Below, one piece after another: positions 47,901 through 62,235 of a DNA stretch of 64,000 bases. Position 1 is the stretch's first letter; every line of letters begins with the position of its first letter. A program made the position numbers and the translations under genes. The DNA lies in NCBI GenBank assembly GCA_023846275.1, contig JAIUJO010000619.1, positions 361,001 through 425,000 on the forward strand, written 5' to 3'. Under the pieces are notes generated by a model that saw only the letters and a program-made list of their open reading frames with translations, searched no databases and was not told where the DNA came from. The stretch is from Vanilla planifolia (taxonomy: Eukaryota; Streptophyta; Magnoliopsida; Asparagales; Orchidaceae).

Positions 47901-50900
47901 TTGAATAGAGTAGACCAGTGTAAAGAAGAGCATAACGGAGCATAGTATAACAGAGTAGAGAAGAGCAGAGCAAGGTTAGGCTAGGCTAAGATAGGCTAAG
48001 CAAGGCTAGAGATTAGTTGAGTTGAGTAGAGTATAGTAGAGTAGAGCTAAGTTAAGCTAGGCTAATTTATCATAGAGTAGAATATAGTAGAGTAGAGTAG
48101 AGTAGAGTAGAGTAGAGCATATTAGAGTAGGGTACTATTAGGTTAGGCAAGTTTAGGCTAGTATATGATAGGCTAGGCTAGGCTTGAGTACAATATAGTA
48201 GAGTAGAGTAGAGTAGAGCTAGGTTAGGCTGGGCTAGGTAAGAATATTGTAGTACAGAGTAGAGTATAATACAACAAAGCAAAGTAGAGTAGAGTAGTGT
48301 TGAGTAGATATAGGATAAGCTATGCTAAGCTAGGCTAAATAAGGCTATAGTAGACTAGAGTAGAGTAGAGTAGAGTATAGCTCAATAAAGTAGAGCCAAG
48401 AAAAGAATAGTAGTGTAGAGAAGAGCATAGCAGAGTAGAGTAGAGCAAAGCTTGGTTGGGCTCAGCTAGGCTATGCTAGGCTAGGTGAGAGTAGAGTAGA
48501 GTAGAGCTAAGTAAGGTTAGGTTAGGCTAGGTTAGGCTAGGTAAGGCTAGGCTAGAGTAGTAGAGTAGAGTAGAGTGGAGTAGAGTACTAGACTTGGCTA
48601 GGTTGGGCTAAGCTTGGCTAGAGTAGTGCAGAGTAGAGTATAGTAGAGTAGAGTAGAGCTGAGCTGAGTAGAACAAAGAAGAGAAGTATAGAGCATTGTA
48701 GAGTAGAGCAGAGCAGAGACTACTAGAGCAAAGAACAATAGTGTAGCATATAGTAGAGTGGAGCTAAGTAAAGTAGAGCAGAGAAAAGAAGCAGAGAGTA
48801 GAGTAGAGAAGAGAAGAGTATAATGGAGTTGAGTAGAGTAGAGTAGAGTGGAGCAGAGGAACAGAGTAGAGTAGAGCTAGGTAACACTAGGTTAGAGTAA
48901 AGTAGAGTTGGGTAGAGTTGAGTAAAGTAGAGTAAAGTAGGGTAGAGCTAGGTTAGGTTAGGTTAGTTATGCTAGGCTAGCTGACACTAGAGTAGAGTAG
49001 AGTAGAGTAGAGTAGAGTGGAGGAGAGCTTTTTTAGGCAAGACAAGGCTAAAATAAGCTATAATAAAGTAGGGTAGAGTAGAGTAGATAGTGTAGAACAA
49101 AGTAAAGAAGAGTAGGGCAAAGAAGAGTAGAATAGAGCAGAGTAGAGCATTGTAGTGTAGAGCAGAGCAGAATAGAATAAAGTAGAGCAGAGAAGAGCAG
49201 AGCAGACCAGAGCTTTATTAAGCTTGGCTAAGCTAGGCTAGCATAGAGTAGAGTAGAGTAGAGATAAGTTAGGTTAGGCTATGATACAGTATAGTAGAGT
49301 TGAGTAGAGTGGAGTAGTGTAGAGCAAAGTAGAGCAGAGTATGGCAAAGAAGAGCAGAGTAGACCAGAGCAGAGCTATGTTAGGCTTGGCTAGGCTAAGC
49401 TAGACAAGGGTTGATTAGAGTTGCATAGAGTAGAGTAAAGTAGAGTAAAGCTAGGTTAAGTGAGGCTAGGCTAGGTTAGGCTAGAGTACAATAGAGTGGA
49501 GTATAGTACAGTAGAGTAGAGATGAGCTGAGCAGAGTAGAGTAGAGTAGGGTAGAGCAAAATAGAGCAGAGCTTAACAGAGGAGAGAAGAGCTAGGTTAA
49601 GCCAGGCTAGGTGGGGCAAGGCTAGGGAAGAGTAGAGTAGAGTGGAGCGAGGTTAGCGTATGATAGGCTAGGCTAGCTTTGAGTAGAGTAGAGTAGAGTA
49701 GAGTCCATTTGACTAGAGTAGAGTACAAAAGAGTAGTGTAGAGCTAGGTTAGGCTCACTTAGGCTAGGCTAAGATACATTAGGGTAAGTTAGGCAAGGCT
49801 AGGGTAGAGTAGAGTGGAGCTATTTTAGGTTAGGATAGGCTAGTTAGAGTATAGTAGAGGAGAGTATAGTAGAGTAAACTAGAGTAGAGTATAGTAGAGT
49901 AGAGTAGAATATAATAGGTTAGGTTAGGCTAGAATATAATAGAGGAGAGAAGAGTAGAGTAGAGTAGAGTAGAGCTGAGCATAATAGAGCATTACTGAGA
50001 AATGTACAACAGAGTTGAGTTGAGTAGAGAAGAGCTAAGTTAGGCTAGGCTAGCCTAAAGAAGAGTAAGGCTAGGTTAGGTTAGGCTAGGCTAGGTTAGG
50101 CTAAGCAAGAGTAGAGTAAAGTAGAGTAGAGTAGAGTAGAGTACAACTAAGTTTAGTTAGGCTAGGCTAAGCTAGGTTAGGCCAGGTTAGGCTAGGATAG
50201 GCTTGGCTAGGCTAGAGTAAAGTAAAATAGAGTAGAGTAGCATAGCAAAAAGTTGAGTAGAATCAAGCAAGGTTAGGCTAGGCAAGGATGGGCTAAGTTG
50301 GAGTACAATAGAGCATCATAGAGTAGAACAAAACAGAGTAGAATAGAGAACAATAGAGTAAAGCAAAGTAGAGCTAGGTTAGGCAAAGATAAGCTAGGCT
50401 AAGCTTGAGTAGAGTAGAGTAGAGTGGAGCTAGGTTAGGCTAGGCTAGGTGAGGTTAAAGGAAAGTAGAATATAGTGGAATAGAGTAGAGTAAAGAAGAG
50501 TATAGTAGAGTAGGGTAGAGTAGAGGAGAGATGAATAGTAGAACACAGCAATGCAAAGTAGAGTAGAGCAGAGTAGAGCAATACAGAGTAATAGAGAGCC
50601 AAGTAGAGTAGAGTAGAGCAGAGCTAGGTTAGGCTACATTAGGCTAGGCCAGAGTAGAGTACGGTAGGGTAGCACAAGAGTATAGTAGAACCATACAGAG
50701 CATAACAGAGTATAGTAGAGCTAGGTTAGGCTAAGCTAGGCTATATTAGGTAAGGTTAGAGTAGAGTAGAGTGGAGTGGGGTAAAGTAGAGTTGAGTAGA
50801 GTAGATTAGAGTAGAGTAGAGTAAAGAAGAGTAGAGCAGAGAATAGTTGAGTAGAGTAATGTTAGGTTGGGCTAGGCTAGGCTATACTAGGTAAGAGTAG

Positions 50901-51923
50901 AGTAGAGTAGAGTTGAGTAGAGTTGTTAGGTTAGGTTAGGCTAAGCTAGGCTAGGCTTAGCTAAAATAGAATGGAGTAGAGTAGAGCAGAGTAGAGCATA
51001 GCAGAGTAGAGTAAGGTAAAGCAGAGTAAAACAGGGCTAGGTTGGGCTAGGCTAAGTTAGGCTAGGCTATGCTAGGTTTGGTTAGGCTAGGCTAGAGTAG
51101 AATAAAGTAGATTAGAAGAGAGCTAGGTTAGATCATTCTAGTCTAAGCTAAAATAGAGTAGAATAAAGTAGAGCAAAGAAGAGTGGAGAAGAGCAGAGTA
51201 GAGTAGAGCAGAGCAGAGCATAATAGAATAAAGCTAAGTAGAGTGGAGCAGAGCACAGTAGAGAAGAGCAGAGTAGTGTAAAGTAGAGTAGAGTATAGTA
51301 GAGTAAGGTCAGGCTAGGTTAAGAAAGGCAATACAAAGTTAGGCTATGCTAGAGTAGAGTGGAGTAGTGCTTGTTAGGTTAGGCTTGGTAAGGTTAGATT
51401 ATAATAGAGTAGAGTAGAGCAGAGTAGAGTATAGTGTAGTATAGTAAAGCATGATTCGAATAGGTTAGGCAAGGCCAGGCTAGGCTAGGTTAGGTTATGC
51501 TAAGGCAGGTTAAGCTAGGCTAGGCTAGGCTAGAGTAGAGTAGAGTAGGGTAGAGTAGAGTAGAGCTAGTTAGGTTAGGCTAGGTTATGGTAGAAGAGAG
51601 TAGAGTTGAGTAGAGTGGAGTAGAGTTGAGTAGAGTAGAGTGGAGTAGAGTAGTGTAGAGTAGAACTAGGTTAAGTTAGGCTAAGCTAAGGTAAGCTAGA
51701 GTAGAGTAGATTAGAGCATTGTAGAAATACTAAAGTAGAGAAGAGCATAGCATAGCATAGTAGAGCAAAGCAAAGCAAAGCAGAGCAGAGCTTGGTTAGG
51801 CTGGGATAGTCTAGGCTAGGCTAGGCTAGAGTAGAGTAGAGTATAGTAGATTAGAGGATAGCTAGATTAGTCTAGGCTAAGCAAGGTTAGGTTAGAGTAG
51901 AGTAGAGTAGAGTATAGTAGGGT

Positions 51924-51957
51924 AGAGAAGGGGAGAGGAGAGGAGAGGAGAGGAGAG
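51924..51957 (-). repeat. AGGAG homopurine tract of 34 bases
   Basis: A pure purine run on + made of GAGGA pentamers, the same dialect as the CTCCT tracts of the left half but in the opposite orientation. This agrees with the polarity switch. Confidence 0.85.
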
Positions 51958-54900
51958 CAGAGCATAGTGGAGTGGAGTAGGGTAGAAAAGAGTAGAGAAA
52001 GTAGAGTAGAGCAAAGCTAGGTTAGACAAGGCTAAGCTAGGCTAGAGTAAAGTAGAGTAGGGTAGAGTTGAGCTTTGTTAGGCAAGGTTAGGCTATGCTA
52101 GGGTAGGCTTTAGCAAGCTTGATAATACTAGGCAAGGCTAGAGTAGAGTAAAGTAGAGTAGAGCTAGGTATGCTAAGCTTGGCTAAGCTAACCTAGGCTA
52201 GAGTAGAGTAGAGTAGAATAGAGCAAAATAGAGTAGAGTAGAGTAGATTAGCATGGAGCAGAGTGGTGTAGCATAGAGTAGAGTAGAGTAGAGTGGAGGT
52301 TAGGAGAGTAGAGTAGAGGAGAGGAGAGAGGAGAAGAGAGTAGAGCAGAGCATAGTGGAGTAAAAAAGAGCAGAATAGAGCAGAGTAGAACATTGTAAAG
52401 TAGAGAAGAGTAGAGCTATGTTGAGTAGAGTAGAGCAATGTAAAGTAAAGGAGAGAAGAGTAGATAGAGTAGAGAAAAATAAAGAAGAGCATAGTAGAGT
52501 AGAGTAAAGAAGAAGAGAGTAGAGTAGAGTGGAGTAGAGTATAGTAGAGTAGAGTAGAGTAGAGTAAGGCTAGGTTATGCTAGGCTAGGTTAGAGTACAA
52601 CAAAATAGAGTAGAGTAGAGAGCAGAGTAGAAGAGAGCAAAGGAGAGCATAGCAAAATAGAAAGAGTAGAGCAGAGTAGAGTAGAGTGAAGTAGAGTAGA
52701 GTGAAGTAGAGTAGAGCAGAGCAGAGTAGGGTTGATAAAAGTGGAGCAGATTAGAGTAGAGAAAAGCAATGTAGAGAAAAGCTAGGTTAAGCTAGGATAG
52801 GCTAGGCTAGAGTAGAGTAGACTTGAGTAAAGCTAGGTTAGGCTAGGCTAGGTTAGTGTAGAGTAGAGTAGAGTACAGTAGACTAGAGTAGAGCAGTGTA
52901 GAGCTAGGTTAGGCTAAGCTTGGTTAGGGTAGGCTAGGTTAGGCTAGGCTAGTGTATAGTTTGGTAGAGTATAGCAGAGTAGAGGTCGATTAAGCTAGGA
53001 TAGAGTAGAACTAAATGGAGCAGACCATAACAAAGAAAAGTAGAGTAGAGCATAGCATAATAGAATAGAGTAGAGTAGAGTAAAGCAAAGCAGAGCAGAG
53101 TAGAGTATAGCTAGGTTAAGCTAAGCTAGGCTAGGCTAGGCTTGGTTAGAGTAGAGTAAAGTAAAGTAATGTAGAGTAGAGTTTAGTAGGATAGACTATA
53201 GTATATTAAAGAAGAGTATATTAGAGTAGAGCTAGGTTAGGCTAGGCTAAGCAAGGTGAGGCTAGAGTACAGTGGAGTCGAGTAGAGTAGAGTAGAGTGT
53301 AGTAGAGTAGAGACAGGCTAGGCTAGGTTAGGCCAGACTAGGATTGGGTAGGCTTGGATAGACTAGAGTAGAGTAGAGTAGAGTATAGTAGAGTAGAGAT
53401 AGGTTAAGCTAGGCTAGAGTACAGTAGAGTAGAGTAAAATGGAGTAGAGTAGAGTAGAGCAAAGTAGAGTAGAGTAGAATAGAGCATAATAGAGTAGAGT
53501 AAAGCAAAGTAGAGTAGAGAAGAGAAGAGTAGAGGAAGTTTAGGCTAGACTAGGCTCTGTTAGGCTAGGTTAGGCTTGGCTAGGCTAGAGTAGAGTAGAG
53601 TACATCAAGGTTAGGTTAGGAGAGGGTAGGCTAAAATAGGCTATAGTAGACTAGAGTAGATTGGAGTAGATATGAGAAGAGTATAGTAGAGCATAGTAAA
53701 GCGTGGTTAGGCAAGGCTAGGCTATGATAGGCTAGGCTAGAGTAGAGCAAATAAGAGTAGAGTAGAGAAGAGTAGAGTAGAGCAAGGAAGAGCAAAACTT
53801 AGCAGACAAGAGCAGAGTAGAGCAGTGGAGAGCAATGTAGAGTAGAGCAAAGTAGAGAAGAGTAGAAGAGAGAATAGTAGAGAAGAGAAAAGTAGAGAGG
53901 AAGGTAGAGTAGGGTAGAGCAGAGTAGAGCAGAGTAGAATAGAGTAGAGTTGAGTACTGTTAAGCTAAGCTAAAGTAGAATAGAGTAGAGAAGAGTAGAG
54001 TTGAGTAGAGTAAAGTAGAGTAGAGCTAGGTTATGCTAAGCTAGGCTAGGTTAGGCGAGGCTCAGGTAAGCTAGGCTAGGCTAAACAAAGGTAGAGTAGA
54101 GTAGACTAGAGTAGAGTAGAGTAGAGTAGAGCAAAGTAGAGTATGGTAAAGTAGAGCAAAGAAGAGTAGTACAAAGTGGAGTAGAATAGAATAGAGTAGA
54201 GCAGAGCAGTACTATGTTAGGCTAGGTTAGGCTAGGCATGGTTACGCTTTAATAATGTGGAGTAGAGTAGAGTTTAGCTTTATTAGGCTAGACAAGGCTT
54301 GGTTAGTGTAGAGAGATTAGGGTAGGGTAGGGTAGAGTAGAGTATAGTAGAGTAGCACTAGGTTAGGCTAGGCTAGCCAGGATAGGCTAAGCTAGGTAAG
54401 GATAAGCTAGAGTAGAGAAAGGTAGAGCAAAGTGGAGTAGAGTAGAGCTAGGTTAGGGTAGGCTAGGCTAGAGTAGAGTGTAGTAGAGTAGGTTATAGTA
54501 GAGTAAAGTAGAGTAGAGTAAAGTAGAGTAGAACAGAGCATAACAAAGTAAAGTAGAAGAGAGTAGAGGAGAGTAGAGCATAGTAGAACAAAGTAGAGTA
54601 GAGTAGAATAGAGCAAAATAGTGCAGAGTAGAGTAGGGCAGACTAGAGTAGAGTAGAGAAGAGTAGTGCTAGGTTTGGCTATACAAGGATGACATAGGCT
54701 AGAGTAGAGTATAGTAGAATAGAGCTACATTAGGGTTGGGTATGCCAGGCTAGTAGAGTAGAGTAAAGTAGAGTAGAGTAGAGCAAAGCAGAGTAGAGCT
54801 AGCTCAGGCAAAGCTAGGTTAAGCTAAGGTAGGCTAGGATAGCCTATAGTAGAATAGAGTATAGTAGTGTGGAGTAAAGCTAGGTTAGCCTAAGCTAGGA

Positions 54901-57900
54901 TATAGTATAGTAGAGCATAGTAGAGTAGAGTAGAGAAGAGTAAGGAAGAGTAGAGAAGAGCAGAGTAGAGCAGAACGGAGCAGAGTAGTATAGAGTAGAG
55001 TAGAGTAGAGCACAGTAGAGCTACGTTGGGCTTGATTAGGCTAGGCCTAATTAGAATTGAGTACAATAAAGTAGAGTAGAAAAGAGTAGAATAAAGTAGA
55101 ATAGAGTAAAGTAGAGCTAAGTTAAGTTAGGCTAAGCTAGGCTTGGTTAGGCTAGGCTAGGAAGGACTAGAGTAGAGTAGAGCTAGGTTAGGTTAGGCTA
55201 GGCTAGAGTATAATTGAGTAGAGTAGAGTAGAGTAGAGTAGAGTAGAGTAGAGCAAAGCAGATCAGAGTAGAGTAGAGCAGGATAGAGCAGAGTAAAGTA
55301 GAGCAAAATAGAGTAAAGCATAGTAGAGCAGAGCTAGGTTAGGCTAAGCTAAACAAGGCTAAGCTAGAATAGAGTAAAGTAGAGTAGAGCAAGGTTAGGC
55401 TAAGCTAGGCTGGGTTAAAGTATAGTAGAGTATAGTAGAGTAGAGTAGAGTCTAGTAGAGTAAATTAGAGTATGATAAAGCCATGTAGAGCTAGGTAAGG
55501 CGAAGCTAGGCTAGGCTTGTCTGGGATAGGCTAACATATTGTAGGCTAGGCTAGAGTAGAGTAGTGTAGAGTATAGTAGAGTAGAGCTAAGTTAGGTTAG
55601 GCTAGGATAAACTAGGCTAGAGTATAGTAGAGTTTAGTGTAGTGGAGTAGAGTAGAATAGAGTAGAGTAGAGCAAAGTAGAGATGAGTAGAGGAAAGCAG
55701 TGTAGAGTAGTCAAAAGCAAAGAAAAATTGAGGAGCATAGAGCAGTGCAAAGAAGAGTAAAGAAGAGGAGAGCAGAGTAGAGTGGAGCAATACAGAGTAG
55801 AATAGGGTACAATAGTGTAGAGTAAAGTATAGTAGAGTAAAGAAGAGCTAGGTTATGCTTGGAAAGGTTAGGGTAGGCTAGGCTAAGCAAGAGTAGAGTA
55901 GAGCAGATTATAGTAGAGTATAGTAAAGCTAGGATAGGCAAGGCTAGGCTAGAGTATAATAAAGAAGATTAATGTTAAGTAGAGCAAAGCAGAGCAGAGT
56001 AGAGTAGAGCCAGGTTAGGTTAGGTTAGGCTAGAGTCAAGTAATGTAGAGTAGAGTAGAGTAGAGCTAGGTTAGGCTAGGTTAGGAAAAACTAGGTAAGA
56101 GTAGAGTAGAGTATTATAGAGTAGAGCAGAGCAAAGTAGATTAGAGCAAAGTAGAGAAGAGTAGAGAAGAGAAAAGAAAAGTAGAGTAGAGTAGAGTAGA
56201 GCAAAGCATAGTAGACCAGAGAAGAGAAGACCAGAGCAGAGCATAGTAGAGTATAACTTGGTTAGGTTAGACTAAACGAGGGTTGTTAGAGTAGAGTATA
56301 GTAGAGTAGAGTAGAGAAAGATTAGGCTAGGCTAGGCTAGGAAAGAATAGGCTAGGCTTGAATAGAATATAGTAGAGTAGAGTATAGTAGAGTAGAGTAG
56401 AGCTAGGTTAAGCTAGGCTAGGCTAAAGTATAATAGAGTAGATTAGAGTAAAGTAGTGCATAGTAGAGCAGAGAAGAGTAGAGTAGAGTAGAGCAGAGCA
56501 TAGCATAGCATAGAAGAGTAGAGCTAGGTTAGGCTAGTCTTAGCTGGCTAGGCTAGGCTAGGCATGGCTAGAGTAGAGTAGAGTAGAGCTAGGTTATGCA
56601 TGGCTAAGCTAGGCTAAGTTAGGTATAGTAGAGTAGAGTATATTAGATTAGAGTAGAGTAGAGTAGAGTAAAGTAGAGCAGAGCTAGGTTAGGTTAGGCT
56701 AGGCTAAGGTAGGCGAAGAAGGGCTAGGCTAGGCTAGGGTAGAGTAGAGTAGAGTAAGGTAGAGTAGAGTAAAGTAGAGTAGAGCTAAGTTAGGCTAGGC
56801 TCAGCTAAGTTAGGCTAAACTAGGCTAGAGTAGAGTAAAGTACAATAGAGTAGAGTGCATAAGAGTAGAGTATAGTAGAGCAGAGTAGAGTAGAGTAAGA
56901 CAGAGTAGAGAGGAGTAGAACAGAGGTGAACATAACAGAGTAGAGAAGAGTATTATCGGGTGGAGCTGAGCTAAGCTAAGGTGAGCTGAGCTATGTAGAG
57001 CAAAGCAGAGCATAGCAAAATAGAGTAAAGCTAGGTTAGTCTAGGTTTGGCTAGGTTAGTTTAGAGTAGAGTACAATAAAGTAAAGTAGAGTAGAGTTGA
57101 GTATAGTAAAGTATAAAAGAGCTAGGTTAGGCTAGGTTTGGTTAGGCTAGAGTAGAGTAAAGTAAAATAGATAAGAGTATAGTAGAGTAGAGTTGAGTAG
57201 AGCTATGTTAGGCTAGGCTTATACTAGGCGCAAGTAGAAGAGGAGAGTTGAGTAAAGCAAAGCAGAGTAGAGTAGAGTACAATAGAGTAGAGAAAAGTAG
57301 AGCAGAGTAGAGCTAGATTAGGCAAGGCTAGGATAGGCTAAGCTATAATAGAGTAGAGGAGCTAAGTTAGGCTAGGATAAGTTAGGTTATGTTAGAGAAG
57401 AGTAGAGTAGAGTAGAGTAGACTGGAGTAGAGCAGAGTAGAGTAAATTTGATTAGAGTATAGTAGAGTAGAGCTTGGATAGGCTAGGTTAGGCTCTAATA
57501 GAGTAGAGTAGAGTAGAGTAGAGCAGAGTTGAGTAGAGTAGAATAAAGTTGAGTATAGCAGAGCAAAGCAAAGTGGAGTAGGGTAGAGCAGAGTAGAGTA
57601 AAGTAGAATAGGGTAGAGTTGAGTAGTGTAGAGTAGAGTAGAGTAGAGTAAAAAAGAGTGAAGTAGAGTAGAGTTGAGTTGAGTATAGTAGAGTGGAGTA
57701 GTGTGTAGTAGAGTAGATTAGAGTACAATAGAGTAGAGTAGAGTAAAGCAGAGTAGAGCTAAGTTAGGTTAGGCTAAGCTCAGCTAGGTTAGGCTATGGT
57801 TAGCTAGGCTAAGCTCGACTATATTAGAATAGAGTGGAGCATAGTAAAGTTAGGTTAGGCATAGTTAGGTTAGGCTAGGCTTTGTTAGACTGAGTTGTGT

Positions 57901-58511
57901 AGAGTAGAGAGAGTACAACAGAGTAGAGTACAGTAGATTAGAGTAGAGTATAATAGAGTAGATTACAGTACAGTATAATATAGTTGTGTAGAGTACAGTA
58001 GAGTAGAGCAAGGTTAGGCTAGGCTGGGCTAGGCCCGGGTAAAGTAGAGTCTAGTAGCATAGAGCAAGGTTAGGTTAAGCTTGGCTAAGCTAAAGTAGAG
58101 TAAGCAAAACTTGGCTAAAGTAGAGTAATGTAGAGTAGAGTACAGTAGAGTAGAGCAAAGGAGAACATAGTAGAGAGGAGTAGAGAAAAGTGAACCAAAC
58201 GAGAGTAATGCTGAGTAGAGTAGAGGTAGTTTAAACTAGGTTAGGCTAGGCAAGGTTATGCTAGGTTAGCCTAGTCTAGAGTAGAGTAGAGTAAAGCAGA
58301 GTAGAGAATAGCAAAGTAAAGTAGAATAGAATAGAGTTGAGCAGAGTAGAGAAGCATAGAGTAGAGTAGAGTAGAGTAGAATAAAGAAGAGTAGGGTAGA
58401 GTAGAGAAGAGTAGAGTAGAGTAGAGCTAAGTTAGGTTAAGTTAGGCTAGCTAGGTTAAGCTAGGCTATGTTAGAGTAGAGTAGAGTAGATTGGAGTAGA
58501 GTAGAGTAGAG

Positions 58512-58530
58512 TATAATATAGTATATTATA
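58512..58530. repeat. AT palindrome landmark in block E
   Basis: TATAATATA-G-TATATTATA is a perfect 9-base inverted repeat around one base. Related motifs follow at about 60010-60023, 60815-60830 and 62272-62285, each shortly after a CTAG..TTAGAG context. They act as landmarks of higher-order units, spaced roughly 1.5, 0.8 and 1.45 kb apart. Confidence 0.75.
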
Positions 58531-60784
58531 GTTGAGTAAATTAGAGTAGAGTTTTTTAGAGTTGAGTAAATTAGTATAGGTAAGTCTAGGCTAATCTAGA
58601 AAAGGTTAGGCTTGGCTGGAGTAGTTTAGAGTTAAGAAAAGTATAAAAAGCTTAGGTTATGTTAGGTTAAGCTAAGCTAGGCGAAAGTAGAGTAGTGTGG
58701 AGTAGAGTAAAGCAAAGTGGAGTAGAGGAGAGCATAATACGGGGCAGTAAAGCAAAGTGGAGCAAAGTAGAGTAGTAATGAGCAGAGAAGAGAAAACATA
58801 ACATAGTAGAGCTAGGTTAGGCTATGCTAGGCTATGCTAGGTTATGCTAGGTTAGGCTAGGCTAGAGTAAAGTAGAGTAGAGTAGAGCTTGGTTAAGTTA
58901 GGCTAGGTTAGGCTAAGTTTGAGTATAGTAGAGTAGAGTAGAGTAGAGTAGAGCTAGGTTAGGCTTGGCTAAGCTAGAAAAGGCTTGGCTGGGCAAGGCT
59001 AGGCTAGAATAAAGAAGAGTAGAGTAGAGTGAAGTAGAGTTTAGAAGAGCTATGTTAGGCTAGGCTAGTTTAGAGTACAATAGAGTAGAGTGGAGTAGAG
59101 AAGAGTAGAGTAGAGCATAGCTAGATTTTGCTAGGCTAGGCTTGGATAGATTGGAGTAGAGTAGAATAGAGTAGAGCTAGGTTAGGCAAAGCTAAGTTAG
59201 TATAGAGTAGAGTAGAATATAGTAAATTAGAGTAGAGTAGAGTAGAGCAGAGTAAAGTAGAGTAGAGCTAAGTTAGGTTAGCCTAGGTTAGAGTAGAGTA
59301 GAGTTGAGTATAATAGACTATAATAGAGTAGAGTAGATCAAGGTTAGGCTAGGCTAGGCTAAACTAGGCTAGAGTGGAGTAGACTTGTGTAAAGAAGAGT
59401 AGAGTAGAATAGAGTAGAGTTGAGGAAGGTAGAGTAGGGTAGAGAACAGGTGCAAATCAGAGTAGTGTAGAGTAGAGGAAAGTAGAGTAGAACAGAGCAG
59501 AGGAGAGCAGAGCAAAGTAGAGAAGTGTATAACAAAGCAGAGAAGAGAAGAGTAGAGTAGAGCAGAGTAGAGTAGAGTAGAGCTAGTTTAGGCAAAGCTA
59601 GGCTAGGCTAGGTTGGAGTAGAGTAGATTAAAGTAAAGTAGAGTAGAGTAAAGTAGACTAGAGAAGAGTAGGGTTGGGTAAAGTAGAGTAGAGTGGGGTA
59701 GGGTAGAGTAGCGTATAGTGGAGTAAAGCTAGGTTATGCTAAGCTATGTTAGGCTAGGCAAGAGTAAAGTAGAGTTGAGTATAGTAGAGCTCGATTTGGT
59801 TAGGCTAGGCAAGAGTATAATAGAGCAGAGTATAGTAGAGTAGAGGAAAGCAGAGCATAGTAGATTAGAGTAGAGCAGAATATAGTAGAGTAGAGTAGAG
59901 CTAGGTTAGGCTAAGTTAGATTGGAGTATAGTAGATTAGAGTAGAGTAGAGTAAAGTAAAGCTTGGTTAGGCTAGCTTGGCTATGCTATGTTAGAGAAGA
60001 ATGGAGTAGAATATAATATATTAGGGTTAAGCAAAGTAGAGTATAGTTAAGTAGAGTAGAAATAGGTTAGTCTTGTCTAGGCTAGGCTAGACTAGGCTAG
60101 ACTAGGCTAGAGTAGGCTAAGCAAGGCAAGGCTAAGCTAGAGTAGAGTAGAGTAGTGTAAAGTATAGTAGACTAGAGCAAGGTTAAGCAAGGCTAGGTTA
60201 TGCTCGAGTAAACTAGGCTAGAGTAGAGTAGAGGAGAGGAGAGCATAGTAGAGCTGAGAAGAGTAGAGCAGAGTATAGCAAAGCATAGTAGAGTAGAGTA
60301 GAGTAGAGCAAAGTAGAGTAGAGTAGAGCATAGCATATCAGAGTAGAGTAGAGTAGAGCAGGTAGAGTAGAGCTAGGTAGCTTAGGCAAGGTTTGAGTAG
60401 AGTAAAGTAGAGTAGTGTAGGACTAGGTTAGAGTGGAGTAAAGTAGAGTAAAGTAGAGTAAAGTAGAGTAAAGTAGAGTAGAGTAGAGTGGAGTAGAACT
60501 AGGTTAGGAGAAGCTAGGTTAGGCTGGGGTAAGCGAGGCTTGGAAGGAGTAGAGTAGAATAGAGTAGAGTATAATAGAGCTTGGTTAGGCTAGGCTAGGC
60601 AAGAGTACAATATGGTAGAGTAGAGTAGAGTAGAGTAGAATAGAGTAGAATATAGCAAAGTAGAAAGAGCAGAGTAGAGTAAAGTAGAGCAAAGTAAAGT
60701 AGAGAAAGGTTAGGCTAGGCTAAAGTAGAGTTGAGTAGATTGGAATAGACTAGAGTAGAGTAGAGTAAAGCTAAGTTATGATAG

Positions 60785-62235
60785 GCTAGGCTAGCCTAAC
60801 TTAGAGTAGAGTAGAATATAATATATTATAGTAGAGTAAAGTAGAGCTAGCTTAGGCTAGGCTAAGCTAGACAAGAGTAGGCTAGGCTAGACTAGAGTAT
60901 AGTAGAGTAGAATAGAGTAGAGTAGAGCAAGGTTCGAGTAGGCTAGGCTAGGCTAGGCTAAACAAGGCTAGAGTATAGTAGAGGTGAACAAGCTGAGTAG
61001 AGTAGAGCAAAACAAAGAAGAGCAAAGTAGAACACAGTAGAGCAAAGTAGAGTCGAGCAAAGCATAGCATAGCAGAGTAGAGTAGACTAGTGTAGAGTAG
61101 AGCTAGGTTAGGCTAGGCTAAGTTCGAGGAAAGTAGAGTGGAGCTAGATTTTGCTAGCCTGGGCTTGACTAGGCTAGGTAAGAATAGGCTAGGCTAGGTT
61201 AGAGTAGAATAGAGCATAGTATAGTAGAGTAGGGTAGAGTAGAGTAGAGCTAGGTTAGGCAAGGCTAGGCTAAAGTATAACAGAGCATATTAGAGTAGAG
61301 TAGAGTAGAGCAAAGTAGAGTTGAACATAGTAGAGCATAATAGAGTAGAGTAGAGTATTGTAGAGCAAAGCTAAGAAGAACATAATTGAGATCAGCTAAG
61401 CCAAGTTGCCCAGAGCAGTGACAGGAAGAGCAAAGTAGAGTATAATGGAGCTTGGTTAGGCTTGGCAATGCTAGGCTAGGTTAAAGTAGAGTAGAGTAGA
61501 GCAGAGTATAATAGAGCAGAGTTGAGTTGTGTTAAGCAGAGTAGAGCTTAGCTAAGTAGAGTATAGTAGAGTAGAGTAGAGTAGAGTAGAGCATAGCAAG
61601 ATTAGGCTAGGTTAGAGCAGAGTAAAGTAGAGTAGACTAGAGCGGAGTAGAATAGAGTAGAGCACAACAGAGTAGAGTAGAAAAGGGAAGAATAGAAAAA
61701 ATAGAGCAAACTAGAGTAGAGAAGAGCAAAAAAGGGTAGAGTTGAGCAAGTAAAGCAGAGTAGAGTTAGGATAGGCTAGGCTAGGCATGGCTAGGCAAGA
61801 CTAGGCTAGAGTTGGGTAAGGTAGAGTAGAGCAAGGTTAGTCAAGGCTATGGTAGGCTATATTAGAGTAGAGTAGGGTAGAGTAGAATAGAGTGGAGTGG
61901 AGTAGAGTAGAGTAGAGTAGAGTAGAGTAGAGTGGAGGAGAGCTAGATTAGGCTAAACGAGGTTAGGCTAGGCTAGGGTAGGCTAGGCTAGGCAAGAGTA
62001 GAGTAGAGTAGAGTAGTGTATAGTAGAGCTAGGTTAGACTAGGCTAAGTAAGACTATAGTATAGTAGAGTAGAGTAGAGTAAGGGAGCATAACAAAGTAG
62101 AATCTAATAGAATAGAATAGAGTAGAGAAGAGTAAAGTAAAGCAAAGTAGAGCAGAGCTAAGTTAGGTTAGGCTAGGATAGATTTGAGCATTTTTTAGTA
62201 GAACAGAGTAGAGTAGAGTAGAGCTAGTTAGGATA
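60785..62235 (-). repeat. 1.45-kb higher-order repeat, copy 1
   Basis: Landmarks shared in order with the next copy: GCCTAA.TTAGAGTAGAG (60794 and 62246), AACAAGGCTAGAGTA (60961 and 62412), GAGCTAGATTT with CTTGACTAGGCTAGGTA (61141 and 62612), GAGATCAGCTAAGC (61388 and 62841), CAAACTAGAGTAGAGAAG (near 61709 and 63166), and GGCATGGCTAGG (61784 and 63241). Offsets stay within 1451-1471 bp. Confidence 0.85.
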